From: Anaerolineae bacterium
Lineage (GTDB): Bacteria; Chloroflexota; Anaerolineae; 4572-78; J111
Direction of reading: 5' to 3'
NCBI GenBank assembly: GCA_016926805.1
Contig: JAFGNV010000008.1
Span: 104,131-168,130 of the forward strand
Length of the DNA stretch: 64,000 nt
Shown: positions 1 to 7,481 of the stretch, one piece after another
Layout of the letters: each line of letters begins with the position of its first letter
Position numbering within the stretch: position 1 is the stretch's first letter
Notes under the pieces: generated by a model
Seen by the model: only the letters and a program-made list of their open reading frames with translations
Databases searched by the model: none
What the model was told of the DNA's origin: nothing
Translations under genes and position numbers: made by a program

Positions 1-2660
1 AAGTCTTTGGAGGTTTTGGCCACGGTTGCCACTGGCCAGAGAATATCCAACTCGGCTATCGTGGCCGGCCGGGGCGCTTTTCCCACCGTCACCGGCAGGG
101 CCAACACGTCGGCCCAACCGGGATCGCCGCCGCTCAGCACGGGCAACCGGCTCCAGGTTGAGGGGTTATACAGGCCCGTTATCAAAAAATAGTCGCCGGG
201 CGGGGCGCCGGGAGGAACGCGCACCCGGTGGGAGTCCTGGACAAATCCCCAGGGCGGCCATTCGCGGGCGGGCATTTCGCCGGGATGGAGATTATCCTGG
301 GCCGCATAGAGGCGATTATGGGCGTCCACCAGTTGGGCCAGGCTGCTGTAGTTGGTGGTTAAGGGCTGGCGAGCTTGCCAGTAGACGGTCAGGACAAAAC
401 TCTGGCCGGGAGTGAGGGTGGGACGGTTCAGATCATACCCCAACAGGTTAACCTGTTGGCCAAAGTTCACCGCCCTGGTCACATTTGCCCCAGCTACCGT
501 GATGCCGTCAAAGGTATGCCGGAACGGATTATCAAAACGATCAACATAGAGCGTCTTACCGAGAATCAGTAGCACCGCCAACCCCAATAAGGTAATCCAT
601 TGGTGGGAAGATAGATTGTCCGGGTGGATCAAAAGACCCGGCTCAAAACCCTTTAGGGTTCTTAACGAGATAGCTTTCCTCATGTCATTCTGAACGGAGC
701 GTAGCAGATCGAAGAATCCCCGCCTAGTTGAGGGAGATTCTTCGCTTCGTTCAGAATGACTCATTTCAACGCAGAAACTTATATTCATACGAGTTCTTAG
801 ACCAACCCCAAGCAATACCCCCACTATGGCCAAAGAAACCAGGGAAATGACATCTGCAATCCGCCGCCGCGGCGTCTCGCCAAAAAAGAGGCGCAGGTGA
901 TGCCGGCCTGGGGGCATGACCACGCCAAGCAAACCCCGCTCGCTGACGGGCGCAAGGTTGGCGGGCTGCCCATCGACCCTGGCTTGCCAGCCGGGAAAGT
1001 AGAAGGTATGAAAAATAGCCTGGTATGGCTCCGGCGAGTTGATGACCAGCTCGACCTGGTTGAAACCGTAATCAGCCCGTTCGATCTTGGCTGCCGGGGG
1101 AAGATAGGCCGCATCGAGCCGCTCGATGGTCATTCCGGCCTGGTACAGCGGTTCCAGGGGGGACTCGGCGGGGACCTGGGCCACCCACCGCGGCAGATAT
1201 TCGCCAAAAGAAGTGGCGCCGATAGCGCCGCTGACATGTTCGTAAGCCATCATGTCAAGCAGGGTTGGCTCGGCGGCAAATGAATGGTGATACCGTGGGT
1301 AGAGCAGGGGCAGGGTCGTCAGAAAAATCAGGAGGATACCCGCAACCGTAACGCCCAACCTGAACTGTTTGGGAAAAGCTACCACCGCCAGCCCGGCCAA
1401 AATTGCCAGCAGAAAAGCCGCCGGGCCTAGCAGCCGGTGGGGATACTGCATAAAGGCCAGCCAGGGCAATCGCTCCCATACCTCAAGAGAGATAGGGAGC
1501 ATCATAAACACCGCTCCGGCCAGCCCCGCCATCGCCAACCCCGCCGCCGCCCACGGCTGCGGCTCCCGTAACCGGCGCAGGCCAACCAGTCCCACCCCCG
1601 CCAAACCGGCCTGGGCCAGGCCAAAGATAACCGGATAACGGGGGTTGAGCAGGCCGGTGTTGGCCGGTTGGGGCCAGGCTAGGAGTTCTGGCAGATGCAC
1701 AAAGTGAAACCGAAAGTCGAAATCCGGGCTGATGATGACGCGTTGCACCTGGATCAATCCTTTTTCCAGCACGGCCGGAATCAGAAAAAAGGCCGCCAGG
1801 CCCACCCCCAGAACTCCGGCCAGGCCGACCGGCCAGATAACCTGTCGAAAAAAAATTCCAAATAACGGAGTCCAGAGCTTACTCTGAGTCAAACCAGAGT
1901 TTGCCTCCCGGTTTTTGTAGTCGATAAATTGAAATATCAACTCAAGGCCCAGGTATAACCCCAAAAAAGGGACAAAGAGCAAATTCGAGACATTGTGCAA
2001 CAACAGGGCCAAAGCCAGCAGCAGGGCGCAAACCGGCACCAACAGCAGTCTCCGCCGGGGTCGGGTGACACTGGGCCGGATAAGGCGTCCAAATATCCAG
2101 AACACAAAAGGGAAAACAGCCATGGCCCACACCGCCGGGAGACTTCCTCTAAAAAAGGCGTTGAGCAATTGGATAGGCGCGTAAGCATAGGCCACTCCGG
2201 CCAGGATTCCGGCCAGGGAGCCAAAGCGGTCGCGGGTAAAAAGGTAAACACCTGTGCCGGTCAGCAACAGGGCCAGCATTAAGGAAACATTCAAGGCATT
2301 TACCAACCCCAGGCCCAACAGCTTCAAAGTCAGGGTAAGGTAATAAGCTAGGGGGGCGTAAAACACAAACAGGGGCAAACCGTAGCCGTAAGCCAGATCG
2401 GGCAGCCAGCGGGGAAAGATGGCACCCTGGTAGAGGGCGTGACTCAACGCCACCAGGCGATACAGGTGCAGCAGGCTGTCGGCGCTGTGGGTGAGCGTGT
2501 TGGGTTGCAGAAGAGGCAGTGCTGCTGGTAAAACCAACAGCCAGACCAGCAGCACGTTGAAATCAAATCTGAAAGTGGTAAAAGGTGAAACGTAACCCGC
2601 AGAGGTATTTTTGCTAACAACCGGTTTTTGATTACGTTTCACGTTGATGCAACCTTGCAT
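1..2660 (-). CDS. PTPS-related (YfhO-like) integral membrane protein, C-terminus outside the window
   Basis: One open frame runs from ATG at 2660 to the window edge without a stop (at least 886 codons). The N-terminal half is strongly hydrophobic with many membrane segments. It contains the stretch FPRWLPDLAYGYGLPLF followed by FYAPLAYYL, which resembles the PTPS-related membrane domain (PF10131) seen in large bacterial glycosyltransferase-like proteins. After the membrane part comes a soluble region and a C-terminal beta-rich domain (from about codon 700). That last domain resembles the C-terminal module of the gene at 35260-37848. Around codons 634-659 the frame is interrupted, without being broken, by a 77-bp palindromic repeat. 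A GTG at 2642 is an alternative start; no strong ribosome-binding site precedes either. The gene lies downstream of the glycosidase-like gene at 2745-4199, separated by a 29-bp palindrome. A role in envelope polysaccharide transfer or modification is inferred. Confidence 0.8.
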   Translation of the reverse strand, partial: MQGCINVKRNQKPVVSKNTSAGYVSPFTTFRFDFNVLLVWLLVLPAALPLLQPNTLTHSADSLLHLYRLVALSHALYQGAIFPRWLPDLAYGYGLPLFVFYAPLAYYLTLTLKLLGLGLVNALNVSLMLALLLTGTGVYLFTRDRFGSLAGILAGVAYAYAPIQLLNAFFRGSLPAVWAMAVFPFVFWIFGRLIRPSVTRPRRRLLLVPVCALLLALALLLHNVSNLLFVPFLGLYLGLELIFQFIDYKNREANSGLTQSKLWTPLFGIFFRQVIWPVGLAGVLGVGLAAFFLIPAVLEKGLIQVQRVIISPDFDFRFHFVHLPELLAWPQPANTGLLNPRYPVIFGLAQAGLAGVGLVGLRRLREPQPWAAAGLAMAGLAGAVFMMLPISLEVWERLPWLAFMQYPHRLLGPAAFLLAILAGLAVVAFPKQFRLGVTVAGILLIFLTTLPLLYPRYHHSFAAEPTLLDMMAYEHVSGAIGATSFGEYLPRWVAQVPAESPLEPLYQAGMTIERLDAAYLPPAAKIERADYGFNQVELVINSPEPYQAIFHTFYFPGWQARVDGQPANLAPVSERGLLGVVMPPGRHHLRLFFGETPRRRIADVISLVSLAIVGVLLGVGLRTRMNISFCVEMSHSERSEESPSTRRGFFDLLRSVQNDMRKAISLRTLKGFEPGLLIHPDNLSSHQWITLLGLAVLLILGKTLYVDRFDNPFRHTFDGITVAGANVTRAVNFGQQVNLLGYDLNRPTLTPGQSFVLTVYWQARQPLTTNYSSLAQLVDAHNRLYAAQDNLHPGEMPAREWPPWGFVQDSHRVRVPPGAPPGDYFLITGLYNPSTWSRLPVLSGGDPGWADVLALPVTVGKAPRPATIAELDILWPVATVAKTSKD
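684..760. repeat. 77-bp palindromic repeat inserted in frame in a coding sequence
   Basis: The outer arms GTCATTCTGAACG (684-696) and CGTTCAGAATGAC (748-760) are perfect reverse complements. An inner pair GAAGAATC / GATTCTTC sits around a short loop. On the minus strand the host frame reads through it as SHSERSEESPSTRRGFFDLL and onward, a peptide commonly seen where this kind of interspersed bacterial repeat is translated. A smaller palindrome, AACCCTTTAGGGTT (647-660), lies just beside it. The repeat adds about 26 residues in a region between domains. Confidence 0.85.
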
Positions 2661-2679
2661 AAGTTTGTTCCCTATTTTT

Positions 2680-2708
2680 GTAGAGACAGGACATTGTCCT
2701 GTCTCTAC
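2680..2708. repeat. 29-bp perfect palindrome, copy 1
   Basis: The sequence is GTAGAGACAGGACA, a central T, then the exact reverse complement. An identical copy lies at 24393-24421. Here it sits 36 bp past the stop codon of the glycosidase-like gene (2745-4199, minus) and 19 bp before the next start codon (2660). It may act as a transcript-end hairpin or be a mobile-type interspersed repeat; the T-tract expected of an intrinsic terminator is only weakly present (TTTTTG on one side). Confidence 0.9.
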
Positions 2709-2744
2709 TGCCTGCTGCCGGAACGGTTTTATGCAGTCCCAGCC

Positions 2745-4199
2745 TCAGTCCTTGGGCATTCCCTTCAGGCCAAAATAGGCCGGGGCCGGGGTGAATTCGG
2801 GATAAGTGGGATAGACAATGCTCCAGTAAGTTTGTTCGTCTTGCATGGTCCACTGCGGATTGGCAATGTAAATAAGGCTCATAACGCCAATCCAGGGTCG
2901 CCAGTTTTCTTTGGCATAGGCGTAGGCTCGTTGAAAATACTGGTCTTGTTGTTCCGGGGTGACGGCGTGCCAGTTATAGGGCGAGTCCGGGCGCGGGTCG
3001 ATGGTCCAGCCAAACTCGAGTAAGACCACCTGCTTGTCGGCGTCGCCGTTGGCCACCATCACCGCCCGCACGTCTTCCACGTGACGAAAACAGTATACCC
3101 GGCGTAATTCTTCCGGCACAGCGTTTTCCGGCTTAAAATCGCCAGGGTTGGCCAGGCCGGGCGTCCGGGCGACCTCGGCGGGGTCGGTTTCCGGCGGTGA
3201 AGCGTAGCCCGCGCCGTGCACGCCCAGAGCGTCAAAGTAAGGCTTGGCCCCGGCGTCGTACATTTCTTGCACAAAATAGGTATCGGGCCGGGCCACGTCA
3301 TCGTTGCGGGTGGTGGGGGCCATGCCCGCGCTGATAATCAGGGGATAGGGGTCAATCGCCTTGATCGCTTCGTAGGCTGCCTTGAGCATTTGGGTGTATT
3401 CGGCGGCATTGGGCGGGCGATTGCCCCACTCGCGGGCCAGATTTGGTTCGTTCCAGATCTGGTAGGCGTCAACCCGCCCTTTGTAGCGGGTTGCCACGGC
3501 AGTGGCAAAGTCGGCAAAATCTTGCAGGTTATTGGGCGGGCCTACCTCGGGGTAGCCGCCGCCGGCCCACTCGGGCTGCACGCCCAGGCGGACAATCACG
3601 TTCAGTCCATGCGCGTCAATCTGGTCCATAATCCGGTCGGAGCGGCTCCAGTCAAACGCACCTTTGCCCGCGCCTTCGAGTTCACGCCAGGCAAACTCCT
3701 GCTTCACCCAGCGAAAACCGGCGTCCTGCACCAATTGCAGGTCCCGGTCGGCAATTTCCTCTTGCCAAAAAAGGAACACCTGCATGCCGTAATCCGGCGA
3801 GGTCATGGTAACCGGCGATGTATTAATCCGGACTTCAACCGGCGGCGGTTGTGGTTCGGTTTGCTGGCCGGCATTGGGGTCAGCCGGGGGTGAGGATTGT
3901 TCCGGGTTGGCGACCTCAGTTGGAACCGGCGTGTCGGACTCGGACGCAGAAACCAGGGGCGTGGCGGCCGGTTCAGTTGTTGCTAGCGGCTCGCCTTCAT
4001 TCTGAAAACGGACAATCTCGTAGGTGGGGGTTGGCTCAGTTTTTTCCTGATCAGGCCCCGGCTCGTAAAAGAAGATGGCGTAAACGGCAAAAGCGGCTGC
4101 ACAGAGCACCACCAGAGCAATCCCTCCCCCCACCAGAACGGGGAGGGCTATCAGCAAGGGTTTTGTATCTTTTTTTTGTGGATGCAAATTTTGACTCAT
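2745..4199 (-). CDS. Membrane-anchored glycoside hydrolase-like protein (GH39/GH5-type barrel)
   Basis: The protein has 484 aa. Residues 14-44 form one membrane segment after a short basic N-terminus, so the rest is predicted to face outside. Residues 50-120 are a Pro/Thr/Glu-rich linker. Residues 135-484 resemble a (beta/alpha)8 glycosidase: FRWVKQEFAWRELE, then IWNEPN with candidate acid/base E251, and LLEFGWTI with candidate nucleophile E395. An AGGA box lies a few bases before the ATG. It is the smallest of three related glycosidase-like genes in a row and lacks the GH18-like domain of the other two. Its substrate cannot be told from sequence. Confidence 0.85.
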   Translation of the reverse strand: MSQNLHPQKKDTKPLLIALPVLVGGGIALVVLCAAAFAVYAIFFYEPGPDQEKTEPTPTYEIVRFQNEGEPLATTEPAATPLVSASESDTPVPTEVANPEQSSPPADPNAGQQTEPQPPPVEVRINTSPVTMTSPDYGMQVFLFWQEEIADRDLQLVQDAGFRWVKQEFAWRELEGAGKGAFDWSRSDRIMDQIDAHGLNVIVRLGVQPEWAGGGYPEVGPPNNLQDFADFATAVATRYKGRVDAYQIWNEPNLAREWGNRPPNAAEYTQMLKAAYEAIKAIDPYPLIISAGMAPTTRNDDVARPDTYFVQEMYDAGAKPYFDALGVHGAGYASPPETDPAEVARTPGLANPGDFKPENAVPEELRRVYCFRHVEDVRAVMVANGDADKQVVLLEFGWTIDPRPDSPYNWHAVTPEQQDQYFQRAYAYAKENWRPWIGVMSLIYIANPQWTMQDEQTYWSIVYPTYPEFTPAPAYFGLKGMPKD

Positions 4200-4214
4200 T
4201 TTTTCCTACTCACC

Positions 4215-4263
4215 AAAAAAGCCCGAGATTGTGAAGGGTAAACCCTGTTTTATTCCCGGGCTT
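4215..4263 (-). terminator. Intrinsic terminator after the 995-aa gene
   Basis: Read on the minus strand, AAGCCCG (4263-4257) pairs with CGGGCTT (4225-4219) around a loop that holds a second small hairpin (AGGGT/ACCCT). A run of T follows at 4220-4215. It lies directly between the stop codon at 4280 and the next gene's start at 4199. Confidence 0.75.
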
Positions 4264-4279
4264 ATGATTTTTTTATTGA

Positions 4280-7267
4280 TTATTTGGGCATAGTGGCCAA
4301 AGCGTTAAACGTCGGAGTACCAATAATCCCAAAGGCAGCCAACTCGGTGCCCGGGGCGGTGACGCCGTAGTCCAGGTTCCAGAGGAACATCGGACCAACC
4401 CAGCCCCAGCCCTTGGCCAACTGGTAGGCTTCCACAAACCATTGGGCCTGTTCTTCGTAGGTGTTGTCGCGGGCATACTCGTAACCGGGTTGGGGATTGC
4501 CGGACACGGCCCAGCCAAACTCGGTGGGAGAAATGGCCTTGCCGCCGTCGCCGTTGGCCACCATCACGTTGCGGTACCCTTCCATCGTCCCCCGAAAACA
4601 CCAACTATGGTGCCGGTTTTCAAAAGGCCCGCGGAAGTTGGTGGCGGTGGGGTCTTCAACGGTGGTCCAGTCGCCGTTGGCCGGGCAGTTATAGCCGCTG
4701 GGGTGCGCGCCCAGCGCGTCAAAATAACCTTTGGCCCCGTTGGCGTACATCTGGTTGAGATAGTCAATGTCATCCATCGCCATATCGCCTACGCTACCGG
4801 CCGGGGTCAGCGCGCCGCTGATGACAATCATATCCGGATTCACGGCTTTAATGGCCTGATAAGACAACTGTAACAGTTGAACATAGGCAGCCGGATTAAT
4901 GCGTCCCCGGCCTCCGGCCTCATACCACAGGTTTTGCTCGTTCCAAACCTCGATGGCCTGAACCTTACCGGCGTAGCGTGTTGCCACCTGGGCTACAAAA
5001 TTGGCGTAAGTAGCCGGGTCGGCCGGAGGACCTTCGACGCTCTTGTCGTCATCTCCGGGCCGTGCCCAACTGGGGGCTTTGGGAATGCTGAGCATCACGT
5101 TGATGCCGTTAGCGTTATATTGGCCAATAATATCGTCCCACATACCCCAGGAGTAATTGCCCGGCGACGACTCGACATCTTTCCAGGGCATCTGGAATTT
5201 AACCCAGTTGAAACCCAACGCTTTGATGTGGCCAATATTGCCGGCCGTGTTGCCGCGCGGGTCGGCCTGCACTCCGTAGCCAAAGGGCACGTTTACCGAG
5301 GCCGCTGCTGGCGGGGGCGCCGCTGCCGGTTGTTGAGCCGGGGCTTCCTGGGCCGGGGCTTCTTCTTGAGACTGAGGCTGGGGTGTTGGCGTTGGCGGTT
5401 CTGGCGTCGGGGTGGGCGTGGAAAGGGGGGTCGGCGTTGGCGAGGGGGTCGGCGTGGCAACCAGCAACGCCACCTCGCCACGGGGCACGGCCACATTACT
5501 GTCTTTACCGGAAGAGATGGCCGCATTGACCGTATACGAGCCGCCGGCTTCGGGGGCTTGCCAGCGGTAGTTGGGTTCGCTCAGGTCGACAATTTCCTCG
5601 GCAATTACGCCCCCAGTCTCGTTCTGCACTCGCCAGATCACAGAATATTCACTTTCAACCGGCGGGATGACCAGATCAAGGAATTTGCGAACAACTTCCC
5701 AGATGCGGGCATCGTTGTTTTCGTTGAGCAGATTTTGCACCGCCACGCCGCGCAGGTTGTATTGGGCCACCAGTTGTAGCTTGCGGGCAATGCTGGCCGC
5801 GTTTTCCAAATAAACGGTGTGCTGCACGTTGTTATCGTCCAGATAGGCAAACCAGTAGGTGCCGCTGGCGCCGTCGAACTGAATGCCGGTGGAGGCCTGC
5901 GCTCCCCGCAAGGTAAAGGCAACTTCCTCACCAGGGGCAACGATGTTTGACTCACCCACAATCGAGGCCGCGCCGATTGGCTCCAACGCCTGCTGGTAAC
6001 TGATGTTGCGGGTAATCCCATTAACCTGCTCCGTGCTACTGGTGGGCAGGAGCAGTTGTAACTTGTAGCGGTTGATCTGGCCAACGGCCCAATCCAGCAT
6101 GGTTTCCATCTGGCCGCCCGGCGCGTAAGCGCGGGGATCGGGGTAAGTGGGTACCTTGACCACATTGGCCACCCGGCCTATGGCCTGCCAGTCATACCCG
6201 CCCGTGTCCCAGGTGTCCGCCGAAATCTGGTGGGGTAACTCCACCCGAACCGAAAGTTGGGTACCACCCGGCAACGCATTGCGCAATTGCGCCAGGAAGG
6301 AAGCATATTCCTGGCGCAGGTCGGGGTTGATGCCCCGATAATCAAGATCGATTCCCTCGTAGCCATTGCGCTGCACCATGCTGACAATTTCCTCAATGTG
6401 CAGCTCGCGGGCTTCAGCGTCGATGAGCAGATTGTCAATCAGGTCGGAACGGATGGAACCATCGTCGCTCCAGTTGCGGATGGTGGGAATCACGGTGAAG
6501 GTGGTGGCGTTTTGAATTTCTGGGGGAAGTTGGCCCAGATTATCCACAAGGCCCCCATTGCTATCCAATAACAAACCCTGCGGATTGATTTCTACCAGCG
6601 CATCTTTAACATCATCGGGCAGGGTCGTGTTCAGCGAGTAATCTGTTGAAACATTGGGGTGGATGGGATGGGTTTGCATCACCACCACCGAGTCAGGCAG
6701 GTAATCGAGTTCCGACTCGATGCGGTCTTCCGTCAGAATCTTGCGGTTGGGCAGCCATTCCCAACTTTCGCCGTTCCAGGCATACAGGTCAAGCGTGTTA
6801 TAGGGTTCAGCCTCGTTGGGAATGGGCACGTTGAGCATAACCCTTTCTGGCATTACGCCTTTGTGCTGAAGCCGGTAAAAAGGACTTTTGACAATCAGGT
6901 TAGGGGGAATACTTTCCGCAGCATTGAGCAGGTTGCCGGTTTCAGCGGGCGATAGGGGGTTATTGGCTGTGCCCTGCAAAAACAGGCTGCGGGGGATGGC
7001 GTTCAGCCTGACCCGAAACGAACGCCGGATCCCTTCCGGCAAAAATGTAATTTGGGTTCCGTCCGGGTCTTGAATCGCGCCGCCGTCACGGCCGATGCGT
7101 TCGTAACCAATGCTAAGCACCCGATCGGCCAGGGATACGGGCGGCAAGAGTAACGCGCTCAAAATGAGCAGGGGAATCAATAAGAAATTGATAACCACAC
7201 CACCGAGACGGCTCTCCACAACTGTCTCAAAGATGTGCATCAAGGGATTTGGGTTTGATGACGACAT
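4280..7267 (-). CDS. Large exported protein: degenerate GH18-like domain, PT-linker and GH39/GH5-like barrel (paralogue 1)
   Basis: The protein has 995 aa. Residues 22-48 form a signal-anchor-like hydrophobic segment. Residues 50-210 are a beta-rich region of unknown type. Residues 220-535 look like a GH18/YaaH-type barrel, but the DxxDxDxE signature reads E304-G-I-D307-L-D309-Y-R311, so the catalytic Glu is replaced by Arg. Residues 603-655 are a (TP)n and Ala/Pro linker. Residues 660-995 resemble the barrel of the 484-aa neighbour, with WNEQN (E777) and PTEFGW (E916) as candidate catalytic acids. An AAGGAGA box precedes the ATG. The gene at 7482-10433 is a full-length paralogue, so this is a tandem duplication. 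Binding through the GH18-like part and hydrolysis through the C-terminal barrel is inferred. Confidence 0.88.
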   Translation of the reverse strand: MSSSNPNPLMHIFETVVESRLGGVVINFLLIPLLILSALLLPPVSLADRVLSIGYERIGRDGGAIQDPDGTQITFLPEGIRRSFRVRLNAIPRSLFLQGTANNPLSPAETGNLLNAAESIPPNLIVKSPFYRLQHKGVMPERVMLNVPIPNEAEPYNTLDLYAWNGESWEWLPNRKILTEDRIESELDYLPDSVVVMQTHPIHPNVSTDYSLNTTLPDDVKDALVEINPQGLLLDSNGGLVDNLGQLPPEIQNATTFTVIPTIRNWSDDGSIRSDLIDNLLIDAEARELHIEEIVSMVQRNGYEGIDLDYRGINPDLRQEYASFLAQLRNALPGGTQLSVRVELPHQISADTWDTGGYDWQAIGRVANVVKVPTYPDPRAYAPGGQMETMLDWAVGQINRYKLQLLLPTSSTEQVNGITRNISYQQALEPIGAASIVGESNIVAPGEEVAFTLRGAQASTGIQFDGASGTYWFAYLDDNNVQHTVYLENAASIARKLQLVAQYNLRGVAVQNLLNENNDARIWEVVRKFLDLVIPPVESEYSVIWRVQNETGGVIAEEIVDLSEPNYRWQAPEAGGSYTVNAAISSGKDSNVAVPRGEVALLVATPTPSPTPTPLSTPTPTPEPPTPTPQPQSQEEAPAQEAPAQQPAAAPPPAAASVNVPFGYGVQADPRGNTAGNIGHIKALGFNWVKFQMPWKDVESSPGNYSWGMWDDIIGQYNANGINVMLSIPKAPSWARPGDDDKSVEGPPADPATYANFVAQVATRYAGKVQAIEVWNEQNLWYEAGGRGRINPAAYVQLLQLSYQAIKAVNPDMIVISGALTPAGSVGDMAMDDIDYLNQMYANGAKGYFDALGAHPSGYNCPANGDWTTVEDPTATNFRGPFENRHHSWCFRGTMEGYRNVMVANGDGGKAISPTEFGWAVSGNPQPGYEYARDNTYEEQAQWFVEAYQLAKGWGWVGPMFLWNLDYGVTAPGTELAAFGIIGTPTFNALATMPK

Positions 7268-7299
7268 AAAATGCGCGTCTCCTTTCCTTCAAACAAACG

Positions 7300-7361
7300 G
7301 TTAGCCGCTAGCAACCAACAGTTAACCACAACCGGTTAACTGCGCCAAGCTAACGGCTAAC
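7300..7361. repeat. Nested inverted repeat in the leader of the 995-aa gene
   Basis: Outer arms GTTAGCCGCTAGC (7300-7312) and GCTAACGGCTAAC (7349-7361) match at 12 of 13 positions. The inner arms AGTTAACC (7320-7327) and GGTTAACT (7334-7341) are perfect. It lies 33 bp upstream of the start codon and could fold as a two-stage hairpin in the leader RNA. It may also be one more member of the interspersed repeats of this genome. Confidence 0.7.
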
Positions 7362-7369
7362 TACCAACC

Positions 7370-7395
7370 ATGTTGGCTGTTCCCAGAACCAACAT
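7370..7395 (-). promoter_or_regulatory. Conserved 26-bp inverted repeat upstream of paralogue 1
   Basis: ATGTTGG, a 12-bp loop starting CTGTTCCC, then CCAACAT. The same element with the same loop length occurs upstream of paralogue 2 at 10489-10514. Both sit upstream of the start codon (about 100 bp here). Its conservation between duplicated leaders suggests an operator or RNA hairpin, although common descent alone could explain it. Confidence 0.55.
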
Positions 7396-7481
7396 CCAAC
7401 CTTCACCAACTGAAACATGGTGATAAGTATATTTAAAGAGGGAGAAAAAGCAAAATATCGGATTTTCAAACACCCTGGCCC

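Noticed and set aside
1..2660. Apparent gene-free region or pseudogene at the window start
   Set aside because: The true frame simply has no stop before the window edge. Direct reading of sampled stretches across it, including the repeat, showed no stop codon.
5380..5460. Possible CRISPR or satellite made of GGCGTTGGCG-like units (also 8560-8640)
   Set aside because: These encode the (TP)n linkers of the two glycosidase-like proteins; the period is 6 bp and there are no spacers.
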